Shown here: positions 1 through 6,980 of the stretch, piece after piece | Layout: every line of letters starts with the position of its first letter | Position numbering within the stretch: position 1 is the stretch's first letter | NCBI GenBank assembly: GCA_050697275.1 | Contig: JBOGZI010000106.1 | Span: 1-32,215, forward strand | Reading direction: 5' to 3' | Length of the DNA: 32,215 nt | Source of the DNA: JBOGZI01 sp050697275 | GTDB taxonomy: Bacteria > Actinomycetota > Thermoleophilia > Solirubrobacterales > 70-9 | Made by a program: the position numbers and the translations under genes | Notes under the pieces: model-generated | Database searches by the model: none | What the model was told of the DNA's origin: nothing | The model's input: the letters and a program-made list of their open reading frames with translations, nothing else

Positions 1-60
1 CACACATACCGGAAGCCAGCGCCGAGCCCGCACCTGCCCATCCTTTCGCAAACCGGCGTC

Positions 61-66
61 TACGAT
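61..66 (+). promoter_or_regulatory. -10-like box of the tRNA-Thr gene
   Basis: TACGAT matches the TAnnnT pattern of an actinobacterial -10 element and ends 11 bases before the first base of the tRNA, which leaves room for a short 5' leader. No convincing -35 hexamer is visible at the usual spacing. The assignment rests on position and the hexamer only. Confidence 0.4.
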
Positions 67-77
67 TGGGGGCGTAA

Positions 78-150
78 GCCGGCGTAGCTCAGTTGGTAGA
101 GCACTTCATTCGTAATGAAGGGGTCAGCGGTTCGAGTCCGCTCGCCGGCT
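78..150 (+). tRNA. tRNA-Thr (anticodon CGT)
   Basis: A full cloverleaf can be drawn. The acceptor stem pairs GCCGGCG (78-84) with CGCCGGC (143-149). The D stem pairs GCTC (87-90) with GAGC (99-102). The anticodon stem pairs CTTCA (104-108) with TGAAG (116-120) around the loop TTCGTAA, giving anticodon CGT at 111-113, which reads ACG (Thr). The T stem pairs AGCGG (126-130) with CCGCT (138-142) around TTCGAGT. The discriminator base is T150. CCA is not encoded, as is common in actinobacteria. A second tRNA 3' half starts at the very next base. Confidence 0.95.
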
Positions 151-192
151 CTCGTAAGGCTGCGGTCGCCGGTTCGAGTCCGGCCCTGGGCT
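151..192 (+). pseudogene. Orphan 3' half of a second tRNA (probable tRNA-Thr CGT remnant)
   Basis: Starting one base after the intact tRNA-Thr, this stretch has the layout of a tRNA from its anticodon loop to its 3' end. It reads loop CTCGTAA (151-157, anticodon CGT), anticodon-stem strand GGCTG, variable region CGGTC, T arm GCCGG-TTCGAGT-CCGGC, acceptor strand CCTGGGC and discriminator T192. Every element has the same length and spacing as in the intact neighbour, but the stem sequences differ, so it is not a simple duplication of it. The 5' half (acceptor GCCCAGG, D arm, stem CAGCC) is absent upstream, where the intact tRNA lies. It cannot fold as a tRNA and is probably a recombination or integration scar. 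Confidence 0.75.
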
Positions 193-237
193 TCTGGCGG
201 CAAGCCGCGGCTCGGTTCTCGTCGAAAGCCGCAGCCG

Positions 238-639
238 TTACTCCCGCAACCCAGCGCCTTTGAGGGCCTCGACCTCCTGATGGTCGAGATAGAACTCCAG
301 CCGCGTCGCGAGGCCTTCGTCGTTCAGGGTCCACACGGACCAGAAGTCGACGTCGACCTCGATGCCGCTTCCCGCTCCTCGCCCCCGGGCGCGTTGGCGT
401 ACCAGCACCTTGTTCCCATTGACGCTGAACTCGAGTGCCTCGATCTGTTGCTCCTCGAAGGCGTCTGGCCGCATCCACGCGCGCAGCGCTTCAGCGCCTC
501 GAAGCGGCGGTTGGCCCATGGCGCGCACGAACTCGATCTCGGGATGGGCGACCTCCGCCGCCGCGTCGAAGTCGCCGCGATTGAACGCCTCGTAAAAGGG
601 CCGCAGTCGGGCGATGATTTCCTCGTCTCGCTCGCCCAT
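238..639 (-). CDS. NTF2-like / SnoaL-like domain protein
   Basis: This 133-aa soluble protein has the pattern of the NTF2-like (SnoaL-like) alpha+beta barrel family. An N-terminal helix pair (IIARLRPFYEAFNRGDFDAA) is followed by 'HPEIEF' and alternating strands ending in 'FWSVWTLNDEGLATRLEFYLD'. Length is typical of a single-domain member. The family includes polyketide cyclases, isomerases and many proteins of unknown function; nothing here fixes a substrate. It starts at ATG 639, 24 bp after the stop of the 290-aa gene on the same strand, so the two are probably co-transcribed. A link to polysaccharide synthesis is not evident from the sequence. Confidence 0.85.
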   Translation of the reverse strand: MGERDEEIIARLRPFYEAFNRGDFDAAAEVAHPEIEFVRAMGQPPLRGAEALRAWMRPDAFEEQQIEALEFSVNGNKVLVRQRARGRGAGSGIEVDVDFWSVWTLNDEGLATRLEFYLDHQEVEALKGAGLRE

Positions 640-663
640 CGCCCGCTCAGTATCCCGGCGGCG

Positions 664-1536
664 CTAGGCCCGCGTCAGCGCGGCGTAGCGCTCGCTCATG
701 AAGCGCAGCGCGGCGGCGCGCTGATCCTTCGCCTCGAGCAGCTCCGAGTAGGAGAGCTCGGCGCCGGGGAAGCCGGTCGCGTTCCAGAGGTCGCCCGAGG
801 CGAGCTCAGTATCCCAGGGCCCGACGTAGATGTAGGGCTCGGGGTGGTCCTCGTCGCCGGGGGAGGCGCCGAAGTTGGCGCGGCGTCCGCGGGCCTCCGA
901 GCCCAGCTCGAAGGCGATGTCGAAGTGCTCGGGCCAGAGCCGCACCAAGGTGGGGTCTCCGTCGGCCTCCTCGCCGCGGAGCTCCTCGAGCATCGAGCAG
1001 GCGAAGCCGTAGAAGTCGCCGAGGGCGGAGGCGGCGTCCCGGTCCACATCCGGCAGCGACTCACGCTCCTCGTCCCTACCCCGCTGGCGGACGAGCTCGC
1101 CGTGCTCGACCCGGACCTGGCTGTCGCGGCCGTCCTGCTCGAAGAAGGGGGTGCCGAAGCCGCCCCGCGTGTAGCGGAGGGAGATCTCGTTGGGGGGCTT
1201 GCGCGCCGGCGCGACCACAGCCTCGGCCACCCGGTGCAGCGCCTCGCGGGTGGCGGTGAAGCCGCCCGGCAGCGCCTCCAGCCGCTTCCAGCCACCGAGC
1301 CATCGCTCCGCGCACCAGGGCGACAGTTCGGGATCGGCGCTGCAGAGCTCGTCCCAGGTGAGGTCGCCGCGGTGGGCGACGGGCGAGACCAGCCGGCGGC
1401 CCTCCGGGACCTCGCCCGGGTCGACCGGGTCGTCGCTGTAGGGCGGTTCGGTCACCGCCGGGGGCGAGGGCTCGAGCACCCGGGCCTCGTAGTCGCCGCC
1501 CAGCCTGTCCTCGGCCTCCGCCCTCGGATTCGCCAT
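664..1536 (-). CDS. Conserved-looking protein of unknown function, 290 aa
   Basis: I do not recognise this family. The protein is acidic and soluble, with no signal peptide and no membrane segment. Visible features are a Pro/Asp-rich N-terminal part (about 20-60), a central 'NEISLRYTRGGFGTPFF' strand region, and a C-terminal part with 'WPEHFDIAFELG', 'ANFGASPGDEDHPEPYIYVGP' and 'SYSELLEAKDQRAAALRFM'. That last part looks like a conserved globular domain rather than random open frame. The start is well supported: GAGGAGGG lies just upstream of ATG 1536, immediately after the TAG of the membrane protein gene, so translation is likely coupled to it. Function unknown. Confidence 0.8.
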   Translation of the reverse strand: MANPRAEAEDRLGGDYEARVLEPSPPAVTEPPYSDDPVDPGEVPEGRRLVSPVAHRGDLTWDELCSADPELSPWCAERWLGGWKRLEALPGGFTATREALHRVAEAVVAPARKPPNEISLRYTRGGFGTPFFEQDGRDSQVRVEHGELVRQRGRDEERESLPDVDRDAASALGDFYGFACSMLEELRGEEADGDPTLVRLWPEHFDIAFELGSEARGRRANFGASPGDEDHPEPYIYVGPWDTELASGDLWNATGFPGAELSYSELLEAKDQRAAALRFMSERYAALTRA

Positions 1537-1546
1537 CAGCCCTCCT

Positions 1547-3880
1547 CTATCGCCTCTGCGGCTTGGTGCCGCGCGGCTGCCGGGCTCCGACGATCTTGTC
1601 GACGTAGAGGTAGCAGCTGGTCGCGAGCGGCTGCGAGTGGACCTCCTGACTCGCGACCGCGGTCAGGTTGCCGATGTTGGCGGTCGCGTCGACCCCGAGC
1701 AGCCGTTGCAGCCGGGAGAGGCCCTTGGCCCGCACGGTGAAGGTGAGCGGCCCGCCCGGGCTGGTGATTCGCCCCGCCCTCCAGAACGGTCCCTCCCGCG
1801 CGCGGAACGGGATCGCGGCCTCGACCCCCGCCGGGAGCTCCGCCTCGAATCCGGGACCCTCGATCTCGACCCCGACCACGGGGCTCGTGTACTGGAGCGA
1901 GAGATCCCAGACCCCCGGGGCCAGGTTGATCGTCTGGCTCGCGGAGCGGCCGGGCTCCAGACGGCTGGTCGGCTCCCAGTAGAGACGCTTGGCGATCACC
2001 GGCCGCGGCCAGATCAGGGCATCGCCGCCGCCGCCAAGGAAGGCCGCCAGCTTCGGGTTCTTGCAGCGGAAGACGCGCCCCGGCCGAGCCTCTTCGTAGA
2101 GGATCGCGATCGGGGGCGTGGTCCCGGTGCGCTCCCAGAGCCGATAGGAATCGGCCGCCGCCACCTCGGTCCAGCCGGGCGGCGCCTTGCTCTGGTAGAC
2201 GGCGCCGGTGGTGATCGCGTAGCTGAACTTGTTGAGCGTCCGGTACGGGACCGAGTCGAAGTCGACCGGCAGGCGGAACTCCTTGGTCACCTGCGCGCGG
2301 ACCTTTCGTTCGGCGTTCTTCGCCGGGCTGTAGACCTCGCCGCTGCGCAGCCCGTAGTCGCTGAAGCGGTCCGTCGTCAGGGTGAGCACCGTCTCGCCCT
2401 CCACCGTCCCGCGCAGCGCCTTCAACTCGTCGAAGCGGGCGGTGGGGGCGATCACCGAGTCGCGCAGGGCGAGGAAGCTCGAGTAGGCCGCGACGGCGAC
2501 GAAGGGGATCGCGATCAGGAGCCGCCAGCGGCTGCCCTGCTGGGCGAGCAGGGCGCCGACGATCAGCAGCATGATCAGGGCGGCGGGGACGGCGATCGCC
2601 TTCCCCTGCACGTAGCGGCCCCCCTCGAGCAGGGTGCCCAGGTAGACGAGGCCGGCGCCGGCGACCGCCGCCGGCAGGGTGACGTCGCCGCGCCGCAGCC
2701 ACCAGGCGAGCGCCACCACCAGCGCGATCACCCCGAGGGCGCCGAAGAACACCCAGGCCTCGATGCCGAGCGCCGAGCCGCCGATCCCGGTGGTTCCGAA
2801 GAGGAACTCGCCGCTCGGCCAGGAGCCGAGCGCCTCCAGCGGGGAGACGTCGAAGCGCAGCTTCGAGTCGGTCCCCCGCACCGTGCCGTAGATGCCCGAG
2901 TCGATGAAGTCGAGCAGCCGCGGCACCTGGGTTGCGGCGAGCACGACGAGCACCAGCCCGGCCCCCACCAGGGCGCGGGCGTTGCGGCGCAGGCCCTCGC
3001 GCAGCTCCTCGAGCCGGCCCTCGCGCACGAGCACGACCAGCTCGGCGACGATCCAGACGCCGGTGGCCGCGGCCGGCCAGGCGAGGCCCGGGAAGCTGTA
3101 GGTGGCGATGATCCCCGCGACCAGCGCGCCCAGCGCGGCGATCAGCGGGAAGCGGCCCTCCGGCTCCTTCGCGAGCGTGCGCAGGATCAGCACGTAGGCG
3201 ATCAGGAAGAGGCTGAGGATGAGCTCCTTGAAGCCGGCGATGCCGAGGGTCGAGGCCGACATGTAGGCCAGCGCCACCAGGAGCGCGGCGGCGGTTCGGC
3301 GCAGCGGCGAGAGCCCGTGCAGGACGTTGAGCGTGGTCAGCCCGGTGAGCACGGGCAGCGCCAACAGCAGCCCGAGGAAGCCGTAGAGCGGCTCGGTCCC
3401 GAGCAGCTGGGCGATCGTCGCCACCAGGCCGTGCGGTCCGAGCGGGTAGCCGTCGACGATGCCGGAGGGCTCGGGCCCGGTGGAGTTCTGGAGGTAGTCG
3501 GCCCAGAGCAGGTGCGCCGCCATGTCGTTGTTGACGCCCACCCCGGGAATGCCGAAGTGGCCGGAGGCGATGAAGGGAAGCGAGGCGAGGAGGAGCACCA
3601 GCACGACGACCGGCGCCCCCATCACGAGCGACTCGCGGTCGGCGAACCCGAATCGCAGGTAGGCCGCCGAGGCGGCGAGCAGGATCGCGCAGCCGAGCAC
3701 CGACACGGTCGCGTCCTCCCCGATCCTGGTGAACACCGAGCAGGCGACGATCAGCACGGCGAGGCCGACCGAAGTCTCCAGCCACCCCGTCTCGCGGCGG
3801 CCGAAGAGCGCGAAGAACGCGCGGCCGACGAACAGGGAGGAGACGATTATGAGCAGGGCGGCCCCGTAGGTCGCGATCAC
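1547..3880 (-). CDS. Large polytopic membrane protein, GT-C-like architecture
   Basis: This 777-aa protein has about 11-13 hydrophobic segments in its first 480 residues and then a long hydrophilic C-terminal part rich in beta-type sequence. The layout (multi-spanning N-terminus, acidic residue in an early extracytoplasmic loop, large soluble C-terminus) matches GT-C glycosyltransferases that use polyprenyl-phosphate sugars. The candidate acidic residue is D119 in 'GVNNDMAAHLLWADYL'. I cannot assign a numbered family. The start is GTG 3880; no Shine-Dalgarno sequence is seen, but TATCCT (3895-3890) lies 9 nt upstream, suggesting a leaderless message. It heads a minus-strand group with the 290-aa and NTF2-like genes. 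A membrane protein that assembles or modifies surface glycans is the best guess; the exact reaction is unknown. Confidence 0.8.
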   Translation of the reverse strand: MIATYGAALLIIVSSLFVGRAFFALFGRRETGWLETSVGLAVLIVACSVFTRIGEDATVSVLGCAILLAASAAYLRFGFADRESLVMGAPVVVLVLLLASLPFIASGHFGIPGVGVNNDMAAHLLWADYLQNSTGPEPSGIVDGYPLGPHGLVATIAQLLGTEPLYGFLGLLLALPVLTGLTTLNVLHGLSPLRRTAAALLVALAYMSASTLGIAGFKELILSLFLIAYVLILRTLAKEPEGRFPLIAALGALVAGIIATYSFPGLAWPAAATGVWIVAELVVLVREGRLEELREGLRRNARALVGAGLVLVVLAATQVPRLLDFIDSGIYGTVRGTDSKLRFDVSPLEALGSWPSGEFLFGTTGIGGSALGIEAWVFFGALGVIALVVALAWWLRRGDVTLPAAVAGAGLVYLGTLLEGGRYVQGKAIAVPAALIMLLIVGALLAQQGSRWRLLIAIPFVAVAAYSSFLALRDSVIAPTARFDELKALRGTVEGETVLTLTTDRFSDYGLRSGEVYSPAKNAERKVRAQVTKEFRLPVDFDSVPYRTLNKFSYAITTGAVYQSKAPPGWTEVAAADSYRLWERTGTTPPIAILYEEARPGRVFRCKNPKLAAFLGGGGDALIWPRPVIAKRLYWEPTSRLEPGRSASQTINLAPGVWDLSLQYTSPVVGVEIEGPGFEAELPAGVEAAIPFRAREGPFWRAGRITSPGGPLTFTVRAKGLSRLQRLLGVDATANIGNLTAVASQEVHSQPLATSCYLYVDKIVGARQPRGTKPQRR

Positions 3881-3889
3881 GACGGCGGA

Positions 3890-3895
3890 AGGATA
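3890..3895 (-). promoter_or_regulatory. -10-like box, leaderless start of the 777-aa gene
   Basis: On the minus strand TATCCT sits 9 nt before GTG 3880, in the 95-bp gap between divergent genes. No ribosome binding site lies between. The spacing fits transcription starting at or next to the start codon. Confidence 0.45.
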
Positions 3896-3961
3896 GGCGG
3901 GACCACCCGGCTCCCGAGGCGCCCCGGCCGCGCGACCGGCGGCCTCCCGGCTCGCTCCCGC

Positions 3962-3967
3962 TACCCT
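3962..3967 (+). promoter_or_regulatory. -10-like box, leaderless start of the aminotransferase gene
   Basis: TACCCT lies 8 nt upstream of TTG 3976 with no Shine-Dalgarno sequence between. Together with the box at 3890-3895 it makes a compact divergent promoter pair. Confidence 0.45.
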
Positions 3968-3975
3968 GCGCGCGC

Positions 3976-5082
3976 TTGACCGTCCCGCTCTTCGCCAGCC
4001 GAGCCTCCATAGAGCCGCTCCTGCCGGAGATCGCCGAGCGCCAGCGCGCCGTGCTCGACTCCGGGAGGTACATCCTCGGGCCCGAGGTCGAGGGCTTCGA
4101 GGCCGAGTTCGCCGCCTACGCCGGCGCCGAGCACTGCGTCGGGGTAGCCAACGGCACCGACGCGATCACGATCGCGCTGCGCGCGCTCGGGGTGGGCCCG
4201 GGCGACGAGGTGGTGGTCCCGTCGTTCACCTTCTTCGCCACCGTGGAGCCGGTGGTGACGATCGGCGCCACGCCGGTCTTCTGCGACGTCGACCCCGAGA
4301 CCTGGCTGATGACGGCCGCGACCGCCGAGCCGGCGATAACCGACCGGACCCGGGCGCTGCTGCCGGTGCACCTGTTCGGCAACCCGGCCCCGGTCGGGGA
4401 GCTGATGGAGCTGGCCGAGCCGCGCGGGATCAGGGTGCTCGAGGACGCCGCCCAGGCCCACGGCGCCACCCTCGGCGGCCGCATGGCCGGTTCGCTGAGT
4501 CACGCGGCCACCTTCAGCTTCTTCCCCTCCAAGAACCTGGGCGGGTTCGGCGACGGGGGCGGGGTGGTCACCTCGGATCCCGAGGTCGAGGCGCTGGCCC
4601 GGAGGCTGCGCTTCCACGGCTCCGAGGACAAGAGGCGCCACACCGAGGCGGGATACAACTCGCGCCTCGACGAGATCCAGGCTGCGGCGCTGCGCGTTCT
4701 CCTTCCCCACCTGCCGGAGTGGACGGCGGCCCGCCGCCGGGCCGCGGACGCCTACCGGGACGCCGGCTTGGGGGAGATCGTGCCGATCCAGGCGGTGACC
4801 GAGGGCGGCGAGTCCGCCTGGCATCTCTTCGTGGTCGCGACGCCGGAGCGGGAGCGCCTCCAGGAGGCGCTCACCGACGCCGGGATCGGCGCCCGGCCCT
4901 ACTATGAGGTTCCGCTCTACCGCCAGCCGGCGGTCGAGCGCTGGGCGCCGCCGGAGCCGCTGCCCAACACCGAGCGGATCTGCGCCGAGATGCTGGCGTT
5001 GCCGATGGGCACCGCGCTCGACCCGGAGGCGCCGGCCGAGGTGACCGCCGCGGTGCGCGACTGCCTCGTCGCGCGAGCGTAG
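3976..5082 (+). CDS. DegT/DnrJ/EryC1/StrS family sugar-nucleotide aminotransferase
   Basis: This 368-aa protein is a full-length PLP-dependent aminotransferase of the kind that converts a keto-sugar nucleotide to an amino-sugar nucleotide. Hallmarks include 'GRYILGPEVEGFE' near residue 30, 'VANGTDAITIALRALGVGPGDEVVVPSFTF' at 58-86 (split motif around the cofactor phosphate), 'LEDAAQAHGA' with D157 expected to contact the PLP ring nitrogen, and 'FFPSKNLGGFGDGG' with K186 as the Schiff-base lysine. 'YNSRLDEIQAA' near 230 is also typical. The start is TTG 3976; the following 'VPLF' matches the usual family N-terminus. The neighbouring acyltransferase and UDP-GlcNAc 2-epimerase make a WbpE-like role (3-amination of a UDP-N-acetylglucosaminuronic acid derivative) plausible, but substrate is inference. 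It converges on the acyltransferase gene with a 14-bp gap. Confidence 0.93.
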   Translation: MTVPLFASRASIEPLLPEIAERQRAVLDSGRYILGPEVEGFEAEFAAYAGAEHCVGVANGTDAITIALRALGVGPGDEVVVPSFTFFATVEPVVTIGATPVFCDVDPETWLMTAATAEPAITDRTRALLPVHLFGNPAPVGELMELAEPRGIRVLEDAAQAHGATLGGRMAGSLSHAATFSFFPSKNLGGFGDGGGVVTSDPEVEALARRLRFHGSEDKRRHTEAGYNSRLDEIQAAALRVLLPHLPEWTAARRRAADAYRDAGLGEIVPIQAVTEGGESAWHLFVVATPERERLQEALTDAGIGARPYYEVPLYRQPAVERWAPPEPLPNTERICAEMLALPMGTALDPEAPAEVTAAVRDCLVARA

Positions 5083-5098
5083 CGGCGGCCAGGCCGCT
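5081..5098. terminator. Short hairpin between convergent genes
   Basis: AGCGGC (5081-5086) pairs with GCCGCT (5093-5098) around a 6-nt loop in the 14-bp convergent gap, touching both stop codons. There is no T tract on either side. It could act as a weak bidirectional terminator, but a 6-bp GC stem is also easily found by chance in DNA this rich in GC. Confidence 0.25.
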
Positions 5099-5813
5099 AG
5101 CTCCAGTTCTCCAGCAGGTCCTCGTCTGAGACCTCGCGGATCTTGCGGGCCGGGACGCCGACCACGACCGCCCGGGCGGGTACGTCCTCGGTGACCACGG
5201 CACCGGCGCCGACGAAGGCCTCCTCGCCGACCTCGATCCCGGGGCAGATCACCGAGCCGCCGCCGACCCGGCAGGCGCGGCGCAGTTTCGGCGCGTCCGG
5301 CGGCTCGCCCTTCGGGTGGCGTCCCATCGCGTTGTCGTTGGTGAGGGTGGCGCCGGGGCCGACGAAGACGTCGTCCTCGATCACGCTGCCGGCGGTGACG
5401 TAGCAGTTCGTCTGCACCTTGACCCGGTCGCCGATCGCGACGTCGTTGTCCACGGCGCTGCCGCGGCCGATCACCGACTCGGCCCCGATCCGGGAGCGTT
5501 CGCGAATCTGGGCCTGGTCGCCGACCACGGTGCCCGGGCCGATCTCCGCTCCCGCCAGCACCACCGCCCCGGCGCAGACCGCGACGCCCTCGGCGAGCAC
5601 CGCCGGGGCCGGGGTCTGGGTGGAGGCGGTGGACCGCGGCGACAGCTTCGGCGGCTTGCCGACCACCGCGCCGTCCTGGATCGCGCAGCCGGGCCCGATC
5701 CTGGTGCCGGCATGGATCACCACGTTGCCGCCGAGCTCGGCCTCGTCCGGCAGCTCGACGCCCTCGCCGAGCAGCAGGCCCGGGGCGCGGTCCGAGGGCT
5801 CGAGCCCGGCCAT
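5097..5813 (-). CDS. Left-handed beta-helix N-acyltransferase (WbpD/WlbB/FdtC-like)
   Basis: This 238-aa protein consists mostly of hexapeptide repeats ([LIV]-G-x4) such as 'IGPGTVVGDQAQI', 'IGAESVIGRGSAV', 'IGDRVKVQTNCYV', 'IEDDVFVGPGATLTND' and 'VGEEAFVGAGAVVTEDVPARAVVVGVPA'. These form the trimeric beta-helix of sugar-nucleotide N-acetyltransferases. The 'TNDN' loop followed by a charged insertion is typical of enzymes acetylating 3-amino sugars. Acetyl-CoA is the expected donor. I chose ATG 5813 because it overlaps the epimerase stop as TGATG, implying translational coupling. An in-frame start at 5873 would add 20 Arg/Gly-rich residues lying inside the epimerase gene and is less likely. 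It probably acylates the amino group installed by the aminotransferase encoded opposite it. Confidence 0.88.
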   Translation of the reverse strand: MAGLEPSDRAPGLLLGEGVELPDEAELGGNVVIHAGTRIGPGCAIQDGAVVGKPPKLSPRSTASTQTPAPAVLAEGVAVCAGAVVLAGAEIGPGTVVGDQAQIRERSRIGAESVIGRGSAVDNDVAIGDRVKVQTNCYVTAGSVIEDDVFVGPGATLTNDNAMGRHPKGEPPDAPKLRRACRVGGGSVICPGIEVGEEAFVGAGAVVTEDVPARAVVVGVPARKIREVSDEDLLENWS

Positions 5814-6949
5814 CAGCCGCCGCCCGCCCCGGCCGTAGCGCGCCCGGCCGCCGAGGGATCGCCCGCCAGCCACTCGGCGATCGCCTCGGAGACCCGCTCG
5901 CTGGCGTGGCCCCCGCCGTAGAGCTCGGCGGCGGGCGAGGGGCCGTCATCCGGTCCCGGCAGCTCGGCGAGCGCCGCATCGGCGGCGCCCGGGTCGAGCC
6001 CGACCAGCCGGTTCCAGCCGGCCTCGACCGTCTCCACCCACTCGGTCTCCTCGCGCATCGTCACGCAGGGGACCGAGGCGAGGAAGGCCTCCTTCTGGAG
6101 CCCGCCGGAGTCCGTGATCACCGCGCGGCAGGTGCGCACCAGGCGGGTGAAGTCGAGGTAGCCAAGGGGGTCCACCGCGCGGATGCCGCGGGCCTCGAGC
6201 CCCTCCAGCTCGCCAGCCGCCTCGAGCCGGGCGTGGGTGCGCGGGTGAACGGCGAAGATCACCGGCGCCTCGGCCGCGGCGCGGGCGAGCACCTCGCACA
6301 CGGCGCGCAGGTTCTCCGGGTGGTCGACGTTGCCGGCGCGGTGGGCGGTGGCGACGCAGAAGGAGCGGGGCTCGACGCCGAGCCGCCCGAGCGCGTCTGA
6401 GCGGCGGTCGGCGATCGGCCCGAAGACGAGCGCCACGTCGGCCATCACATCGCCGACCAGCACTGCCGTGTCGCCGAGCCCCTCGTTCCGCAGGTTTTGC
6501 ACGGCGACCTCGGTCGAGCAGAGCGAGAGCCCGGAGAGCGAGTCGGCGACCACGCGGTTGATCTCCTCGGGCATCGAGCGGTTGAAGGAGCGCATCCCCG
6601 CCTCGACGTGGGCGAGCGGGACCTCGGCCTTGGCCGCGACCAGCGCCCCGCCGAGGGTGGAGTCGGTGTCGCCGTAGACGAGCAGCGCGTCTGGGCGGAG
6701 CTCCTCGACCAGCGGCTCGAGCCGGGTCATGATCGCCCCGGTCATCTCGGCGTGGCTGCCGGAGCCCACCTCGAGCTGGTGGTCGGGTGGAGGCAGGCGG
6801 AGCTCCTCGAAGAAGACCTCGGAGAGCTCGCGGTCGTAGTGCTGGCCGGTGTGGACAAGCACCTCGGCCATGCGCTCGCGCAGCTTGGTGGAGACGGCGG
6901 CCGCCTTCACGAACTGAGGGCGGTTGCCGATCACGGTGAGCACCTTCAT
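5813..6949 (-). CDS. wecB: UDP-N-acetylglucosamine 2-epimerase (non-hydrolysing)
   Basis: This 378-aa protein interconverts UDP-GlcNAc and UDP-ManNAc, or the corresponding 2,3-diacetamido uronic acid forms in WbpI-type enzymes. The N-terminus 'KVLTVIGNRPQFVKAAAVS' is the family signature. Expected catalytic residues are present: D94 in 'YGDTDSTLGG', E116 in 'HVEAGMRS', E128/E129 in 'MPEEINR' and H203 in 'TAHRAGNVDHPENL'. 'ITDSGGLQKEAFL' near 290 binds the UDP part. Length is normal. ATG 6949 is chosen because the family sequence begins exactly there; an upstream ATG at 7024 would run into the divergent glycosyltransferase. It is the first gene of a two-gene unit with the acyltransferase, coupled by a 1-nt TGATG overlap. 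Confidence 0.94.
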   Translation of the reverse strand: MKVLTVIGNRPQFVKAAAVSTKLRERMAEVLVHTGQHYDRELSEVFFEELRLPPPDHQLEVGSGSHAEMTGAIMTRLEPLVEELRPDALLVYGDTDSTLGGALVAAKAEVPLAHVEAGMRSFNRSMPEEINRVVADSLSGLSLCSTEVAVQNLRNEGLGDTAVLVGDVMADVALVFGPIADRRSDALGRLGVEPRSFCVATAHRAGNVDHPENLRAVCEVLARAAAEAPVIFAVHPRTHARLEAAGELEGLEARGIRAVDPLGYLDFTRLVRTCRAVITDSGGLQKEAFLASVPCVTMREETEWVETVEAGWNRLVGLDPGAADAALAELPGPDDGPSPAAELYGGGHASERVSEAIAEWLAGDPSAAGRATAGAGGG

Positions 6950-6966
6950 GGCGGGGAAGCCTTGCG

Positions 6967-6972
6967 TACTCT
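6967..6972 (+). promoter_or_regulatory. -10-like box, leaderless start of GT2 gene
   Basis: TACTCT lies 8 nt before GTG 6981, within the 31-bp divergent gap to wecB. No Shine-Dalgarno sequence separates it from the start. Confidence 0.4.
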
Positions 6973-6980
6973 CCCGCCCC

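Noticed and set aside
151..192. A second functional tRNA gene
   Set aside because: Only the 3' half is present; the bases upstream belong to the intact tRNA-Thr and cannot pair with its stems.
115..3979. Very long open frames on the plus strand opposite the minus-strand genes at 238-3880
   Set aside because: They have Arg/Gly/Pro/Ala-rich low-complexity translations without family motifs and mirror the real genes. This is the usual antisense openness of high-GC coding DNA.
1536..4073. An 845-codon open frame on the minus strand overlapping the 777-aa membrane protein gene in another frame
   Set aside because: The translation is Arg-rich with no membrane segments or motifs. The 777-aa frame has clear hydrophobic helices and a sensible start and operon context.
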